From an uncultured Actinomycetes bacterium (lineage in GTDB: Bacteria > Actinomycetota > Actinomycetes > Nanopelagicales > Nanopelagicaceae): a stretch of 32,960 nucleotides of DNA. Positions 1-6,752 of the stretch are shown piece by piece. The stretch spans positions 1 through 32,960 of the forward strand of contig CAITVX010000011.1 in NCBI GenBank assembly GCA_903895995.1. The letters run 5' to 3'. Position 1 is the stretch's first letter; every line of letters starts with the position of its first letter. The notes beneath the pieces were generated by a model, which saw nothing but the letters and a program-made list of their open reading frames with translations, did not search any database and was not told the origin of the DNA. Position numbers and translations under genes: made by a program.

Positions 1-293
1 CCATCGATATATTCCATGACTATAAAGACAGCTGGACTCCCGCCTTCATTCCACCCTTGATCTTGAATTGCAACAATATTGGGATGAGAGAGCGCAGCCG
101 CTGCCTTCGCTTCGCGAATAAAACGATTAACAAATTCTTCATCGTTGGCAAGATGTGGATGCATAATCTTTACCGCAACAAATCGGTCCAGCCGCGTATC
201 CATACCAATGTAGATAGAAGCCATGCCACCAGCAGCAATTAAACGCTGAAGCTGGTAACGCCCATCAATGAGTTCACCAGTTAAATCAGACAC
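1..293 (-). CDS. Ser/Thr protein kinase, PknB-type, N-terminal part (cut by window edge)
   Basis: The visible 97 residues are the N-lobe of a Hanks-type eukaryotic-like Ser/Thr kinase. Reading from a GTG at 293, a glycine-rich loop (AAGGMASIYIG) is followed by the VAVKIM strand with the ATP-binding lysine, a helix with REAKAAAALSHPNIV that carries the conserved Glu, and the hinge-leading FIVMEYID. The rest, including the catalytic loop and any membrane or PASTA part, lies beyond base 1. An in-frame TTG at 299 is also possible. I prefer GTG 293 because TAAACT sits 6 bases before it and there is no Shine-Dalgarno sequence, the same arrangement as several other genes here. Such kinases usually control cell-wall growth or metabolism. 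The substrate cannot be judged from this fragment. Confidence 0.88.
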   Translation of the reverse strand, partial: MSDLTGELIDGRYQLQRLIAAGGMASIYIGMDTRLDRFVAVKIMHPHLANDEEFVNRFIREAKAAAALSHPNIVAIQDQGWNEGGSPAVFIVMEYID

Positions 294-299
294 GCTCAA

Positions 300-305
300 A
301 GTTTA
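300..305 (-). promoter_or_regulatory. Putative -10 box of leaderless kinase mRNA (TAAACT)
   Basis: On the minus strand TAAACT is followed by 6 bases (TTGAGC) and then the GTG start of the kinase gene. This is the spacing expected if transcription starts at the start codon. The bases upstream are pyrimidine-rich (CCCTCCTT) and cannot act as a ribosome binding site. Inferred from pattern only. Confidence 0.45.
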
Positions 306-313
306 AGGAGGGG

Positions 314-330
314 GAGGGCTGATAGCCCTT
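314..330 (-). repeat. Short hairpin at the end of the P-loop kinase gene
   Basis: AGGGCT (315-320) and AGCCCT (324-329) form a 6-bp stem with a 3-base loop, extendable by one G-U pair. It starts at the stop codon of the P-loop kinase gene and lies just before the downstream protein kinase. No T-run follows on the minus strand, so it is at best a weak terminator or a 3' stability element. Confidence 0.35.
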
Positions 331-830
331 TAAGGCGCGCTCTTTACCTGGTAATCCGCAGCACTCTTCGTTCCCTCTTTCAGGAAGTGCTCAGATTCTT
401 GTAGCCGCCAGTTCTGCATCTGGGCTCGGAAATTTTCACCATCCCGTGCTAAGACGCGCGCAAGTGCTATCTCTGCCGGTGCCTCAATCCAGAGTTTGAT
501 ATCAGCGCTCTTTCGCGTAACTCTCTCTCCACTTCCAACGCCTTCGATAATGAGAACGGCAGGGGAAGTTATTGTGAGTGGATCACTGAAACTTCGAGCT
601 ACCCAGTTGTATTGCGGGATAAGGAGGTCACTGCCCGTTTCATAAGCGTTAAGTATTTCTTTGATCGAATCCGTTAGCGCTGGTGAGAGTGCATGATCCC
701 AACCTGAATACAGATCATCCATATGGATAGTTGCGACCGATTCACCACTCTTCGATATGCAGTCGTGAATCTGCTCGGCCAAGGTTGTCTTCCCGGAGCC
801 CGCCGGCCCATCAATAGTTATCAGGAACAT
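330..830 (-). CDS. P-loop nucleoside/nucleotide kinase-like protein (uridine kinase-like)
   Basis: This 166-residue soluble protein opens with a hydrophobic strand and a Walker A motif GPAGSGKT (residues 8-15). HMDDLYSGWD follows around residue 36, with an acidic-aromatic segment like the substrate pocket of uridine kinases. A second strand LIIEGVG (about residue 92) resembles Walker B, and an arginine-rich LID-like segment (ARVLARDGENFR) follows. Length and layout fit the small uridine-kinase/AAA_18-like kinases common in Actinobacteria, which phosphorylate a small substrate with ATP. The substrate is not identifiable. The ATG at 830 lies 3 bases after the pnuC stop, so the two genes are probably co-transcribed. 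That makes a nucleoside or nicotinamide riboside substrate conceivable, but this is only a context inference. Confidence 0.75.
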   Translation of the reverse strand: MFLITIDGPAGSGKTTLAEQIHDCISKSGESVATIHMDDLYSGWDHALSPALTDSIKEILNAYETGSDLLIPQYNWVARSFSDPLTITSPAVLIIEGVGSGERVTRKSADIKLWIEAPAEIALARVLARDGENFRAQMQNWRLQESEHFLKEGTKSAADYQVKSAP

Positions 831-833
831 GAA

Positions 834-1448
834 TTATGAAGCTGTTGCACTTTGCGCCTCGGCTTCGCGCTTCCAACGTACCCAACCAGCTACTGCAATT
901 GCGACGAAGATGATGTAGAGAATCGATGTGAGGTATTGACCACCTCGCCAGAATTGAACGCTGTAGACAGCATCTACGACAAACCAGAGGGGCCATGTCT
1001 CAAATTTCTCTTTCACCATGAGCACCTGAGCAATACAACTTCCAACGAAGCCAAAGGAGTCGGTGAGAGTTGCCGCAGCCCCAAGATGAATGAGTAGTGG
1101 ATTAAGAGCAATCCAGCTGATAGCAAAGCCTGCGAGCCAGATTGAATTTGCTTTCAAGGAGAGCTTGGAAGGCTTTGCGCCCTTCGCCCCCCAACCAAAC
1201 CAACCCCAGAAACCGCCAAGGATAAAGATGAATTGGAGAAATCCACTTGCATAATATTTCTCTTCAAAGAAGAGCACTGCGTAGAGAAGGCTGCTGATAT
1301 TCCACCAAGGCCAGGTCGAACGTGGCCCAAGGACTCCAAGCCAGACCCCGACTACCGAGGTAAGAAAGGCGAAGAACTCCAGGATGCTGAGGTGATAACC
1401 CCAAGCTGAGAAGAGTGTTGTCATAATCAGTGAATTAATGGAATGCAC
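834..1448 (-). CDS. pnuC: PnuC-family nicotinamide riboside/NMN transporter
   Basis: This 204-residue protein is very hydrophobic, with about seven predicted membrane segments. It contains the PnuC signature region around residues 45-85 (WPWWNISSLLYAVLFFEEKY, then QFIFILGGFWGWFGW), where conserved Trp and Asn residues line the substrate site in known structures. The family carries nicotinamide riboside (or NMN) into the cell by facilitated diffusion, with trapping by an intracellular kinase. The adjacent P-loop kinase might serve that role, but this is unproven. The start is uncertain. GTG 1448 has an AAGGGGG ribosome binding site about 7 bases upstream, while an ATG at 1424 gives an N-terminus (MTTLFSAW) closer to the first helix. 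The gene diverges from crtYc. Confidence 0.88.
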   Translation of the reverse strand: MHSINSLIMTTLFSAWGYHLSILEFFAFLTSVVGVWLGVLGPRSTWPWWNISSLLYAVLFFEEKYYASGFLQFIFILGGFWGWFGWGAKGAKPSKLSLKANSIWLAGFAISWIALNPLLIHLGAAATLTDSFGFVGSCIAQVLMVKEKFETWPLWFVVDAVYSVQFWRGGQYLTSILYIIFVAIAVAGWVRWKREAEAQSATAS

Positions 1449-1494
1449 GATCTACCCCCTTTCCAATTCGCATTACCGAACTGGTCTTACGGTC

Positions 1495-1511
1495 GACTTG
1501 TAGGTCAAGTC
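1495..1511. promoter_or_regulatory. Dyad GACTTG-N5-CAAGTC between pnuC and crtYc
   Basis: A perfect 6-bp inverted repeat with a 5-base spacer lies roughly 50 bases upstream of both divergent starts. Its position suits an operator for pnuC, crtYc or both. No regulator can be assigned from the sequence. Confidence 0.3.
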
Positions 1512-1547
1512 CTCTCAGCCAATAAGCGGCTCCCGTTGATGAAAGGT

Positions 1548-1553
1548 TACCAT
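1548..1553 (+). promoter_or_regulatory. Putative -10 box of leaderless crtYc mRNA (TACCAT)
   Basis: TACCAT is separated by 7 bases from the crtYc ATG at 1561, and there is no purine-rich ribosome binding site in between. This matches the TANNNT-to-start spacing seen at eight other genes in the window. Confidence 0.4.
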
Positions 1554-1560
1554 TACATCT

Positions 1561-1893
1561 ATGGGTAAGTGGGGCTATGTCGGAATGCTTGCATTCACAG
1601 TTCTCGGCTCTTTCTGGTTAGAGATCGCCTTTCGTGTCAGAGTCCTTCAACGTATCAAGCGCGCATTATTCGCGATTGCGCCTGTCGCGCTAGCATTCTT
1701 AATCTGGGATGCACTTGCTATCGCTCACCATGATTGGTCCTTTGACCCACAACAGATACTTGGAATTTTTGGACCGTTCAATATCCCCCTTGAGGAGTAT
1801 CTCTTCTTTCTCATAGTTCCTCTTGCGGCAATCATGACTCTCGAGGCCGTCAGGCGAGTGAAGAGTCACTGGAATATTGGTGATGAGTCATGA
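1561..1893 (+). CDS. crtYc: Lycopene cyclase subunit CrtYc
   Basis: This 110-residue, three-helix membrane protein belongs to the heterodimeric lycopene beta-cyclase family of Actinobacteria. With CrtYd it cyclises the psi ends of lycopene to beta-ionone rings. The family hallmark is the segment NIPLEEYLFFLIVPL (about residues 78-92), with the paired acidic residues in E-E-x-L-F-F. WDALAIAHHDWSFDP precedes it and is also typical. The length is normal for a CrtYc half. The ATG at 1561 is the only sensible start and seems leaderless. The stop overlaps the start of crtYd by four bases (ATGA), so the two halves are probably made in equal amounts. Confidence 0.9.
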   Translation: MGKWGYVGMLAFTVLGSFWLEIAFRVRVLQRIKRALFAIAPVALAFLIWDALAIAHHDWSFDPQQILGIFGPFNIPLEEYLFFLIVPLAAIMTLEAVRRVKSHWNIGDES

Positions 1894-2183
1894 GCTACAC
1901 GATTACTGCTGCCATATTTTTTCTTCTCAGTATTCTCTTTGACCTCTTTGGTACAAGGGTAGGTCTACTTAGGAGAAGAGCATTCTGGAGTTCCTACGCG
2001 ATAATTCTTCCCTTTCAACTCCTAACAAATTGGTGGCTAACTTCGCGCGACATCGTGATGTATCGCAGCGGGGCGATCATCGGAGTGCGAATCGCTAGTG
2101 CTCCACTTGAAGATCTCTTCTTTGGTTTTGCCCTTGTTCTCTCAGTCTTAACTATCTGGGTGAAAGCTGGAAAGAAACCCTAA
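1890..2183 (+). CDS. crtYd: Lycopene cyclase subunit CrtYd
   Basis: This 97-residue protein with about three membrane segments is the second half of the split lycopene cyclase. The diagnostic segment is RIASAPLEDLFFGFALVL (about residues 66-83), whose P-L-E-D-x-F-F matches the P-L-E-E-x-x-F-F of CrtYc. The two halves are ancient duplicates. It starts at 1890 in an ATGA overlap with crtYc. It ends tail to tail with crtB: the four bases CTAA at 2180-2183 provide TAA for this gene and TAG for crtB on the other strand. The gene should act on lycopene made by CrtB and CrtI, encoded close by. Confidence 0.9.
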   Translation: MSYTITAAIFFLLSILFDLFGTRVGLLRRRAFWSSYAIILPFQLLTNWWLTSRDIVMYRSGAIIGVRIASAPLEDLFFGFALVLSVLTIWVKAGKKP

Positions 2184-3079
2184 CGAGCAGCAATCGCACG
2201 AGCTAGCGCTGGGAGTGCAACCTTTGCACGACGCCACTGGGATGTCTTTGCTCGCTCTGTAAAGATTTGATAATCAATCTTCTCGACTTCATCGACAATC
2301 CCACAGTAGAGCTCACTCGCCGCTTGAATGCAAGGGCGACTAGATGGCTCCAAGAGATGAATACCGGCGTCAGCTTCAAGCTTGAGTCTGCGCACGCGTG
2401 CTATCTGTTCTTTCAGGGCCGCTCTGATCTGCGGAGTAACAACGCGTTCGCTCAGCATCTCCCAACTCACACCGTGACTTTCTAATTCTTGAATGGGTAG
2501 ATAGATGCGACCGCGATCTAAATCCTCTCCGACATCGCGGATAAAGTTGGCGAGTTGAAATGCTGTACCTAATTTTTCGGCCAGAGGGTAAGCATCGGGG
2601 GAGAGAGGGCCAAGTATTGGAACCATCTGGAGCCCAATCACGCTCGCGCTCCCATAGACATATTCCATGAGTTCTTCGAAAGTTTGGTACTCACTGACGG
2701 TGAGATCCATCGTCATGGAGTGCATAAAGCTTTCAAAGTATTCAACTGGGATATCAAAACGGCGAACAGTATCGGCGAGCGCCATTCCAATGGCATCTCT
2801 ACTCGCCCCAACTCTTAAATCATTGAGAACTCCATCGCCCCAACTTTTAAGGGCGTCTGCCTTCTCATCAAGGGTAAGAGTGGATTCCAAGTCGTCAACA
2901 ATTTCATCTGCATATCGTGCAAAGCCGTAGAGAGCATGGACAAATGGACGTTTAGCTGCGGGAAGTAAGAGTGTTGCTAGGTAGTACGTCTTGCCGTGCA
3001 GTGAGTTAAGACGCTTGCATTCTGCGTAGGAGGCTCGCAGCTCTGTGCCAACGATTCCAGCTGCATCTAGCTCCTTCAT
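2180..3079 (-). CDS. crtB: Phytoene synthase CrtB
   Basis: CrtB condenses two geranylgeranyl diphosphates head to head into 15-cis-phytoene, the committed step to C40 carotenoids. The 299-residue protein has both aspartate-rich sites of the squalene/phytoene synthase family: DEIVDD (about residues 58-63) and RDVGEDLDRGRIYLP (about residues 181-195). It also has the N-terminal HGKTYYLATLLLP substrate-channel segment. Length is standard. The ATG at 3079 has TAAGAT 7 bases upstream and looks leaderless. The gene is transcribed alone, towards crtYcYd, and its substrate comes from CrtE, encoded about 4 kb away. The carotenoid genes here are thus spread over several units. Confidence 0.95.
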   Translation of the reverse strand: MKELDAAGIVGTELRASYAECKRLNSLHGKTYYLATLLLPAAKRPFVHALYGFARYADEIVDDLESTLTLDEKADALKSWGDGVLNDLRVGASRDAIGMALADTVRRFDIPVEYFESFMHSMTMDLTVSEYQTFEELMEYVYGSASVIGLQMVPILGPLSPDAYPLAEKLGTAFQLANFIRDVGEDLDRGRIYLPIQELESHGVSWEMLSERVVTPQIRAALKEQIARVRRLKLEADAGIHLLEPSSRPCIQAASELYCGIVDEVEKIDYQIFTERAKTSQWRRAKVALPALARAIAAR

Positions 3080-3086
3080 AAGGGTG

Positions 3087-3092
3087 ATCTTA
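3087..3092 (-). promoter_or_regulatory. Putative -10 box of leaderless crtB mRNA (TAAGAT)
   Basis: On the minus strand TAAGAT is followed by 7 bases (CACCCTT) and the ATG of crtB. No Shine-Dalgarno sequence is seen. Confidence 0.4.
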
Positions 3093-3172
3093 GTGAATTA
3101 CTTTCTTCTTTCACGCTCAACCCTCAAGGATTGATAGAGAGTGGCGCTCTCTGGAATCCCACATTTTCCTTA

Positions 3173-3259
3173 TACGGTTTACCTATTCCCACGGTCTGTG
3201 AGCCGACATTTCACACGGGGTCGCAATCACCCCCGATAACAAAATCAGGAAGGTCCCTC
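3173..3259 (+). promoter_or_regulatory. Promoter and structured 5' leader of the NCS2 permease gene
   Basis: TACGGT (3173-3178, or TATACG at 3171) can serve as a -10 box, giving a leader of about 75 bases. Within it are two consecutive small stems. TGTGA (3197-3201) pairs with TCACA (3211-3215). GGGGT (3217-3221) pairs with ACCCC (3229-3233). A good ribosome binding site AGGAAGG (3247-3253) lies 6 bases before the ATG at 3260. The leader does not show the pattern of the classical purine riboswitch that I would expect, so a regulatory role is only a possibility. Confidence 0.4.
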
Positions 3260-4702
3260 ATGCTTGATACGTTCTTCAAGATCTCAGAGCGTGGATCAAC
3301 AGTTGGCCGTGAAGTACGTGGCGGATTCGTCACATTCTTCACAATGGCTTACATCGTTGCCCTCAACCCGCTCATTATTGGACTCGCTAAAGATGGCGAT
3401 GGAAAGTTTCTCGGCGGAAGTGGAGATCATCCAAATCTAGCGATGGTTGCAGCAATGACTGCACTTATGGCTGGAATTATGACGATCCTCATGGGCGCTG
3501 TTGCTAATTTCCCACTAGCACTTGCAACCGGACTAGGACTCAACACATTCGTTGCAGTCGGTATCGCATCGAAGATGACATGGGCAGATGCAATGGGTCT
3601 GATCATCATCGAAGGTCTCATCATCACAGTGCTTGTACTGACAGGTTTCCGAACCGCAGTATTTCGTGCAGTCCCTGCTCAGCTGAAGATTGCAATCTCA
3701 GTTGGTATCGGTCTCTTCATTACATTGATCGGCCTCGTTGATTCAGGTTTCGTTCGTCGCACAGGCGCTGGACCAGTTCCAGTAACCCTTGGCGATAATG
3801 GCAATCTTGTTGGTTGGCCAATCATCGTCTTTGCACTCGGCCTCTTCTTGATGATCGGTTTGATCGTGAAGAAAGTTAAGGGTGCTCTCCTCATTGGAAT
3901 CACTACTTCTACTGTTGTCGCAATCATTGTTGAGAAGGCTTTCAAGATTGGTCCGAACTTCGATGGCGCAACTGGTGCTGTAAATCCAAAGGGTTGGGGA
4001 CTAAACGTTCCAAAACTTCCTTCTAAGATCTTCGCAACCCCAGATTTCAGCCTCTTCGGTCACATCAACCTCACTGGCGCATTTAACCGCGTCACTGTGA
4101 TCACTGCTGTTCTCTTTGTCTTCACCTTGCTTCTCTCTGACTTCTTCGACACCGTTGGAACAGTCACTGCGATCGCAACTGAAGCTGGATTGATCGATAA
4201 GAATGGAAATATTCCAAATAACGATCGCATTCTCCTAGTGGACTCACTAGCAGCCGTCGGTGGCGGACTTGGGAACATCTCGTCAAACACCAGCTACATT
4301 GAATCAGCATCAGGAGTTGGCGAAGGCGCTCGTACAGGCCTTGCATCGATCGTTACAGGAGCCCTATTCCTTCTTACAACCTTCCTCTCACCGCTTGTCG
4401 CAGTCATCCCTTACGAGGCTGCAACACCTGCTCTTGTGATCGTTGGATTCCTCATGATGAGCCAGATCAAGGATCTCGATTGGGCTGATCTAGGAATCGC
4501 AATCCCAGCATTCTTAACAATGATCTTGATGCCATTTACCTACAGCATCTCTGTTGGTATCGGCGCTGGATTTATCTCACACGTATTGGTCCGTGTCGTT
4601 CAAGGTCGCGCTAAGGAAGTTCATGCGCTGCTCTACGGCGTCACAGCCCTCTTCGTGATCTACTTCTTGCAGTCTCCAATCAGTATCTGGATCGGCAAGT
4701 AA
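3260..4702 (+). CDS. NCS2-family purine permease (AzgA/PbuG-like)
   Basis: This 480-residue membrane protein has some 12-14 hydrophobic segments and imports purine bases by proton symport. The N-terminus (RGGFVTFFTMAYIVALNPLI, about residues 18-37) and the FDTVGTVTAIATEAG segment near residue 300 are typical of the AzgA branch of NCS2 (hypoxanthine, guanine or adenine transporters) rather than the UraA/xanthine branch. SSNTSYIESASGVGEGARTG, near residue 345, is the conserved substrate/ion region of this branch. I chose ATG 3260 because it has a clear AGGAAGG site. The longer reading from TTG 3131 runs through the structured leader. The downstream apt gene encodes the matching salvage enzyme, which supports a purine substrate, perhaps adenine. 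Confidence 0.9.
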   Translation: MLDTFFKISERGSTVGREVRGGFVTFFTMAYIVALNPLIIGLAKDGDGKFLGGSGDHPNLAMVAAMTALMAGIMTILMGAVANFPLALATGLGLNTFVAVGIASKMTWADAMGLIIIEGLIITVLVLTGFRTAVFRAVPAQLKIAISVGIGLFITLIGLVDSGFVRRTGAGPVPVTLGDNGNLVGWPIIVFALGLFLMIGLIVKKVKGALLIGITTSTVVAIIVEKAFKIGPNFDGATGAVNPKGWGLNVPKLPSKIFATPDFSLFGHINLTGAFNRVTVITAVLFVFTLLLSDFFDTVGTVTAIATEAGLIDKNGNIPNNDRILLVDSLAAVGGGLGNISSNTSYIESASGVGEGARTGLASIVTGALFLLTTFLSPLVAVIPYEAATPALVIVGFLMMSQIKDLDWADLGIAIPAFLTMILMPFTYSISVGIGAGFISHVLVRVVQGRAKEVHALLYGVTALFVIYFLQSPISIWIGK

Positions 4703-5250
4703 TCACTACATCTCATCACTCCGATCAGGCTTCGAAGGATCTCCTTCGGAGCCTGATTCGTGATGTCCCTAATTTTCCGCAAGAGGGAATCCTCTTTAAA
4801 GATATAACCCCCCTTTTGCGCGAAGGTGCAGCGCTCAAGCAGGCCGTCGAACTTTTTGCCGGGGTCAGCGATTCATATGACATCATCGCTGGAGTTGAAG
4901 CCCGCGGATTTATCTTTGCAACAGCGGTTGCGCAGTTGACCGGAAAGGGATTTGTTCCTATTCGCAAGAGCGGCAAGTTGCCTGCAGCGGCCTTCTCACA
5001 TAGTTACGCACTTGAGTATGGCGAGGCTACTCTGCAAATTCATCAGGATGCCCTGAAGAAAGGGGAGCGGGTGCTCCTCATTGACGATGTCCTCGCAACT
5101 GGTGGAACCCTCGGGGCAGCAGCAGCTCTCATTGAAAGATGCGGTGCGAGCGTCGATAGCATCGCCGTTCTGATGGAGATTGAAGGCTTGAACGGCCGTC
5201 AGAATTTTCTCGCGAGTGGAAGCCTTGTTCCGATCTCAGTCTTGCTTTAA
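4702..5250 (+). CDS. apt: Adenine phosphoribosyltransferase, start codon non-canonical (ATC?)
   Basis: Apt converts adenine and PRPP to AMP. The frame contains the family N-terminus IRDVPNFPQEGILFKDITPLL, the substrate segment GVEARGFIF and the PRPP loop VLLIDDVLATGGTL. The core is complete and ends normally at 5250. The start is odd. The conserved N-terminal segment begins by about 4738, yet this frame has no ATG, GTG or TTG between an upstream stop near 4612 and a TTG at 4816, which lies inside the conserved core. The best candidate is ATC at 4702. It overlaps the permease stop as TAATC, one base away from the common TAATG junction, and would give MTTSHHSD and 182 residues. CTG 4753 or ATT 4756 are alternatives. 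A sequence error or a decayed start is also possible. Confidence 0.82.
   Translation: MTTSHHSDQASKDLLRSLIRDVPNFPQEGILFKDITPLLREGAALKQAVELFAGVSDSYDIIAGVEARGFIFATAVAQLTGKGFVPIRKSGKLPAAAFSHSYALEYGEATLQIHQDALKKGERVLLIDDVLATGGTLGAAAALIERCGASVDSIAVLMEIEGLNGRQNFLASGSLVPISVLL
4724..4757 (+). repeat. 15-bp hairpin straddling the permease/apt junction
   Basis: Arms ATCAGGCTTCGAAGG (4724-4738) and CCTTCGGAGCCTGAT (4743-4757) pair over 15 bp with one G-U pair and a 4-base loop. It begins 21 bases after the permease stop but also lies in the apt reading frame, where it encodes the poorly conserved N-terminal tail. No T-run follows, so it is not a standard intrinsic terminator. It could limit or time apt translation, or protect the permease mRNA. 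Confidence 0.6.
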
Positions 5251-5259
5251 AAAAACTCT

Positions 5260-6744
5260 CTACGCGATCGTGCCGACGATACGCTCGGCAGCTAACCTTC
5301 CAGAAATTAATACCATCGGTACGCCAACGCCTGGTTGAGTTCCAGAACCAGCAAAGACGACATTCTCAAAGCCCTTGGCGATATTGCTGGGCCTAAAAGG
5401 ACCTGTCTGCATAAAGGTATGCGCGCTCGCAAAGGGAGCACCGGCTTCCATTCCCATTCGCTGCCAATCAAGTGGCGTTGTCATATGATCGAATTCAATG
5501 GAGTCGCCAAATCCGTCATACCCTCGAGATTCAAGGGTTGCAATCATCTGATCGCGATAGCGCGCTCCTTCGGTCTTCCAATCGATATTAGCGGTGAGAT
5601 TAGGTGTAGGAAAGAGCACGTAATAGGAAGTCTTGCCGGCAGGTGCCAGAGATGAATCATCCATACTTGGAACTGTGACAAGAAGGCTTGGATCGGTCAT
5701 GAGGATCTTCTTATTGATGAGTTCATCAAAGACCCCATCCCATGATTTTCCAAAGTGAATATTGTGATGGGCAAGACGGTCATAAGATTTATTTGACCCC
5801 ACTAGAAGAGTGACGCAAGAAGGGGAGTACTCCAACTTCGACACCTTCTTTGGAGTGCTCCCGAGAAGCTCTCTCCATGCAACGGGTAGATCAGGGTTGA
5901 GTACAACTGCATCACAGGTGAATCGCTCGCCGCCTTCAGTAATAACTGCAGTTGCACGACCATTGTGATGTTCGATAGTAGAAACCGTTGTGTTGTAATG
6001 AAATTCGACGCCATGCTTCGCGGCTGCAGCAGCCATTGCACGAGGCACAGCATGCATTCCGCCCTTAGGGAAGAAGACTCCGTTTACTGAATCCATATAT
6101 GCGATCACTGCGTAGATAGCTAACGCTTGTTGAGGGCTGACGCCGGCATACATCGCTTGGAACGAGTAGACCCTCTGAGTGCGTGGATCTTTCAGGTACT
6201 GCTCAACTTTCGGGGCAAGCCTTCTAAATCCGCCCAGTGCTACAAGTTTTGCAAGATTAGGGGTGAGTAAATTAAGTGGATTATCAATATTGCGATCGAT
6301 AAAATCTTTCATCTCATATTTATAGAGCTTTGTTACAAAATCAACATACTTTGCATAACCAGCAGCCTCATCCGCTCCAATGACGCTACGGATCTCTTCC
6401 TGCATACGAGCCGTATCTGCATGGACATCGAGCTGACTTCCATCGTCATAGAAAGCTCTGTAGAGAGGTGAGACGGGCATAAGTTCTAGCCAATCTTTCA
6501 TATCTTCGCCGACGCAGGTAAAGGCATCTTGAATGAGAGAGGGCATGGTTAAAACACTGGGGCCAGTGTCGAAGGAGTATCCATCTTGCTGTAGGAGTCC
6601 ATTTCGACCACCAGGGACACCTTCGCGCTCAATGACTGTGACTTTTCGGCCAGCTCCTGCCAGGCGAAGGGCGGTACTCAGCCCCGCAAGTCCTGCCCCG
6701 ACAATAACGATGTGATCGGTAGGCCCTTTAATGCGTTTTGGCAT
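5260..6744 (-). CDS. crtI: Phytoene desaturase CrtI
   Basis: This 494-residue FAD-dependent desaturase converts phytoene to lycopene (or to a less desaturated product) in successive steps at the membrane. The N-terminal dinucleotide-binding motif VGAGLAGLSTALRLAGAG (about residues 15-32) is followed by GVPGGRNGLLQQDGYSFDTGPSVL, where the family motif D-T-G-P-S-V-L is exact. The C-terminus has the carotenoid desaturase signature VFAGSGTQPGVGVPMVLISG. Length is typical. The gene follows crtE with an 8-base gap and has its own AAGGAAG site, so crtE-crtI form an operon. It converges on apt with a 9-base gap and no visible terminator. Confidence 0.93.
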   Translation of the reverse strand: MPKRIKGPTDHIVIVGAGLAGLSTALRLAGAGRKVTVIEREGVPGGRNGLLQQDGYSFDTGPSVLTMPSLIQDAFTCVGEDMKDWLELMPVSPLYRAFYDDGSQLDVHADTARMQEEIRSVIGADEAAGYAKYVDFVTKLYKYEMKDFIDRNIDNPLNLLTPNLAKLVALGGFRRLAPKVEQYLKDPRTQRVYSFQAMYAGVSPQQALAIYAVIAYMDSVNGVFFPKGGMHAVPRAMAAAAAKHGVEFHYNTTVSTIEHHNGRATAVITEGGERFTCDAVVLNPDLPVAWRELLGSTPKKVSKLEYSPSCVTLLVGSNKSYDRLAHHNIHFGKSWDGVFDELINKKILMTDPSLLVTVPSMDDSSLAPAGKTSYYVLFPTPNLTANIDWKTEGARYRDQMIATLESRGYDGFGDSIEFDHMTTPLDWQRMGMEAGAPFASAHTFMQTGPFRPSNIAKGFENVVFAGSGTQPGVGVPMVLISGRLAAERIVGTIA

Positions 6745-6752
6745 ATCTTCCT

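Noticed and set aside
57-242. Plus-strand reading frame opposite the protein kinase
   Set aside because: The minus frame encodes clear kinase motifs and the plus frame is its shadow.
301-312. Strong Shine-Dalgarno-like TAAGGAGGGGG on the plus strand
   Set aside because: No plus-strand start codon or plausible gene follows. On the minus strand it is a pyrimidine tract without ribosome-site function.
3131-3259. Longer N-terminus of the NCS2 permease from TTG 3131
   Set aside because: The added 43 residues are not membrane- or permease-like, the stretch covers the promoter and leader stems, and ATG 3260 has a clear ribosome site.
5241-5262. A-run between apt and crtI as a terminator
   Set aside because: There is no stem next to the A/T tract on either strand.
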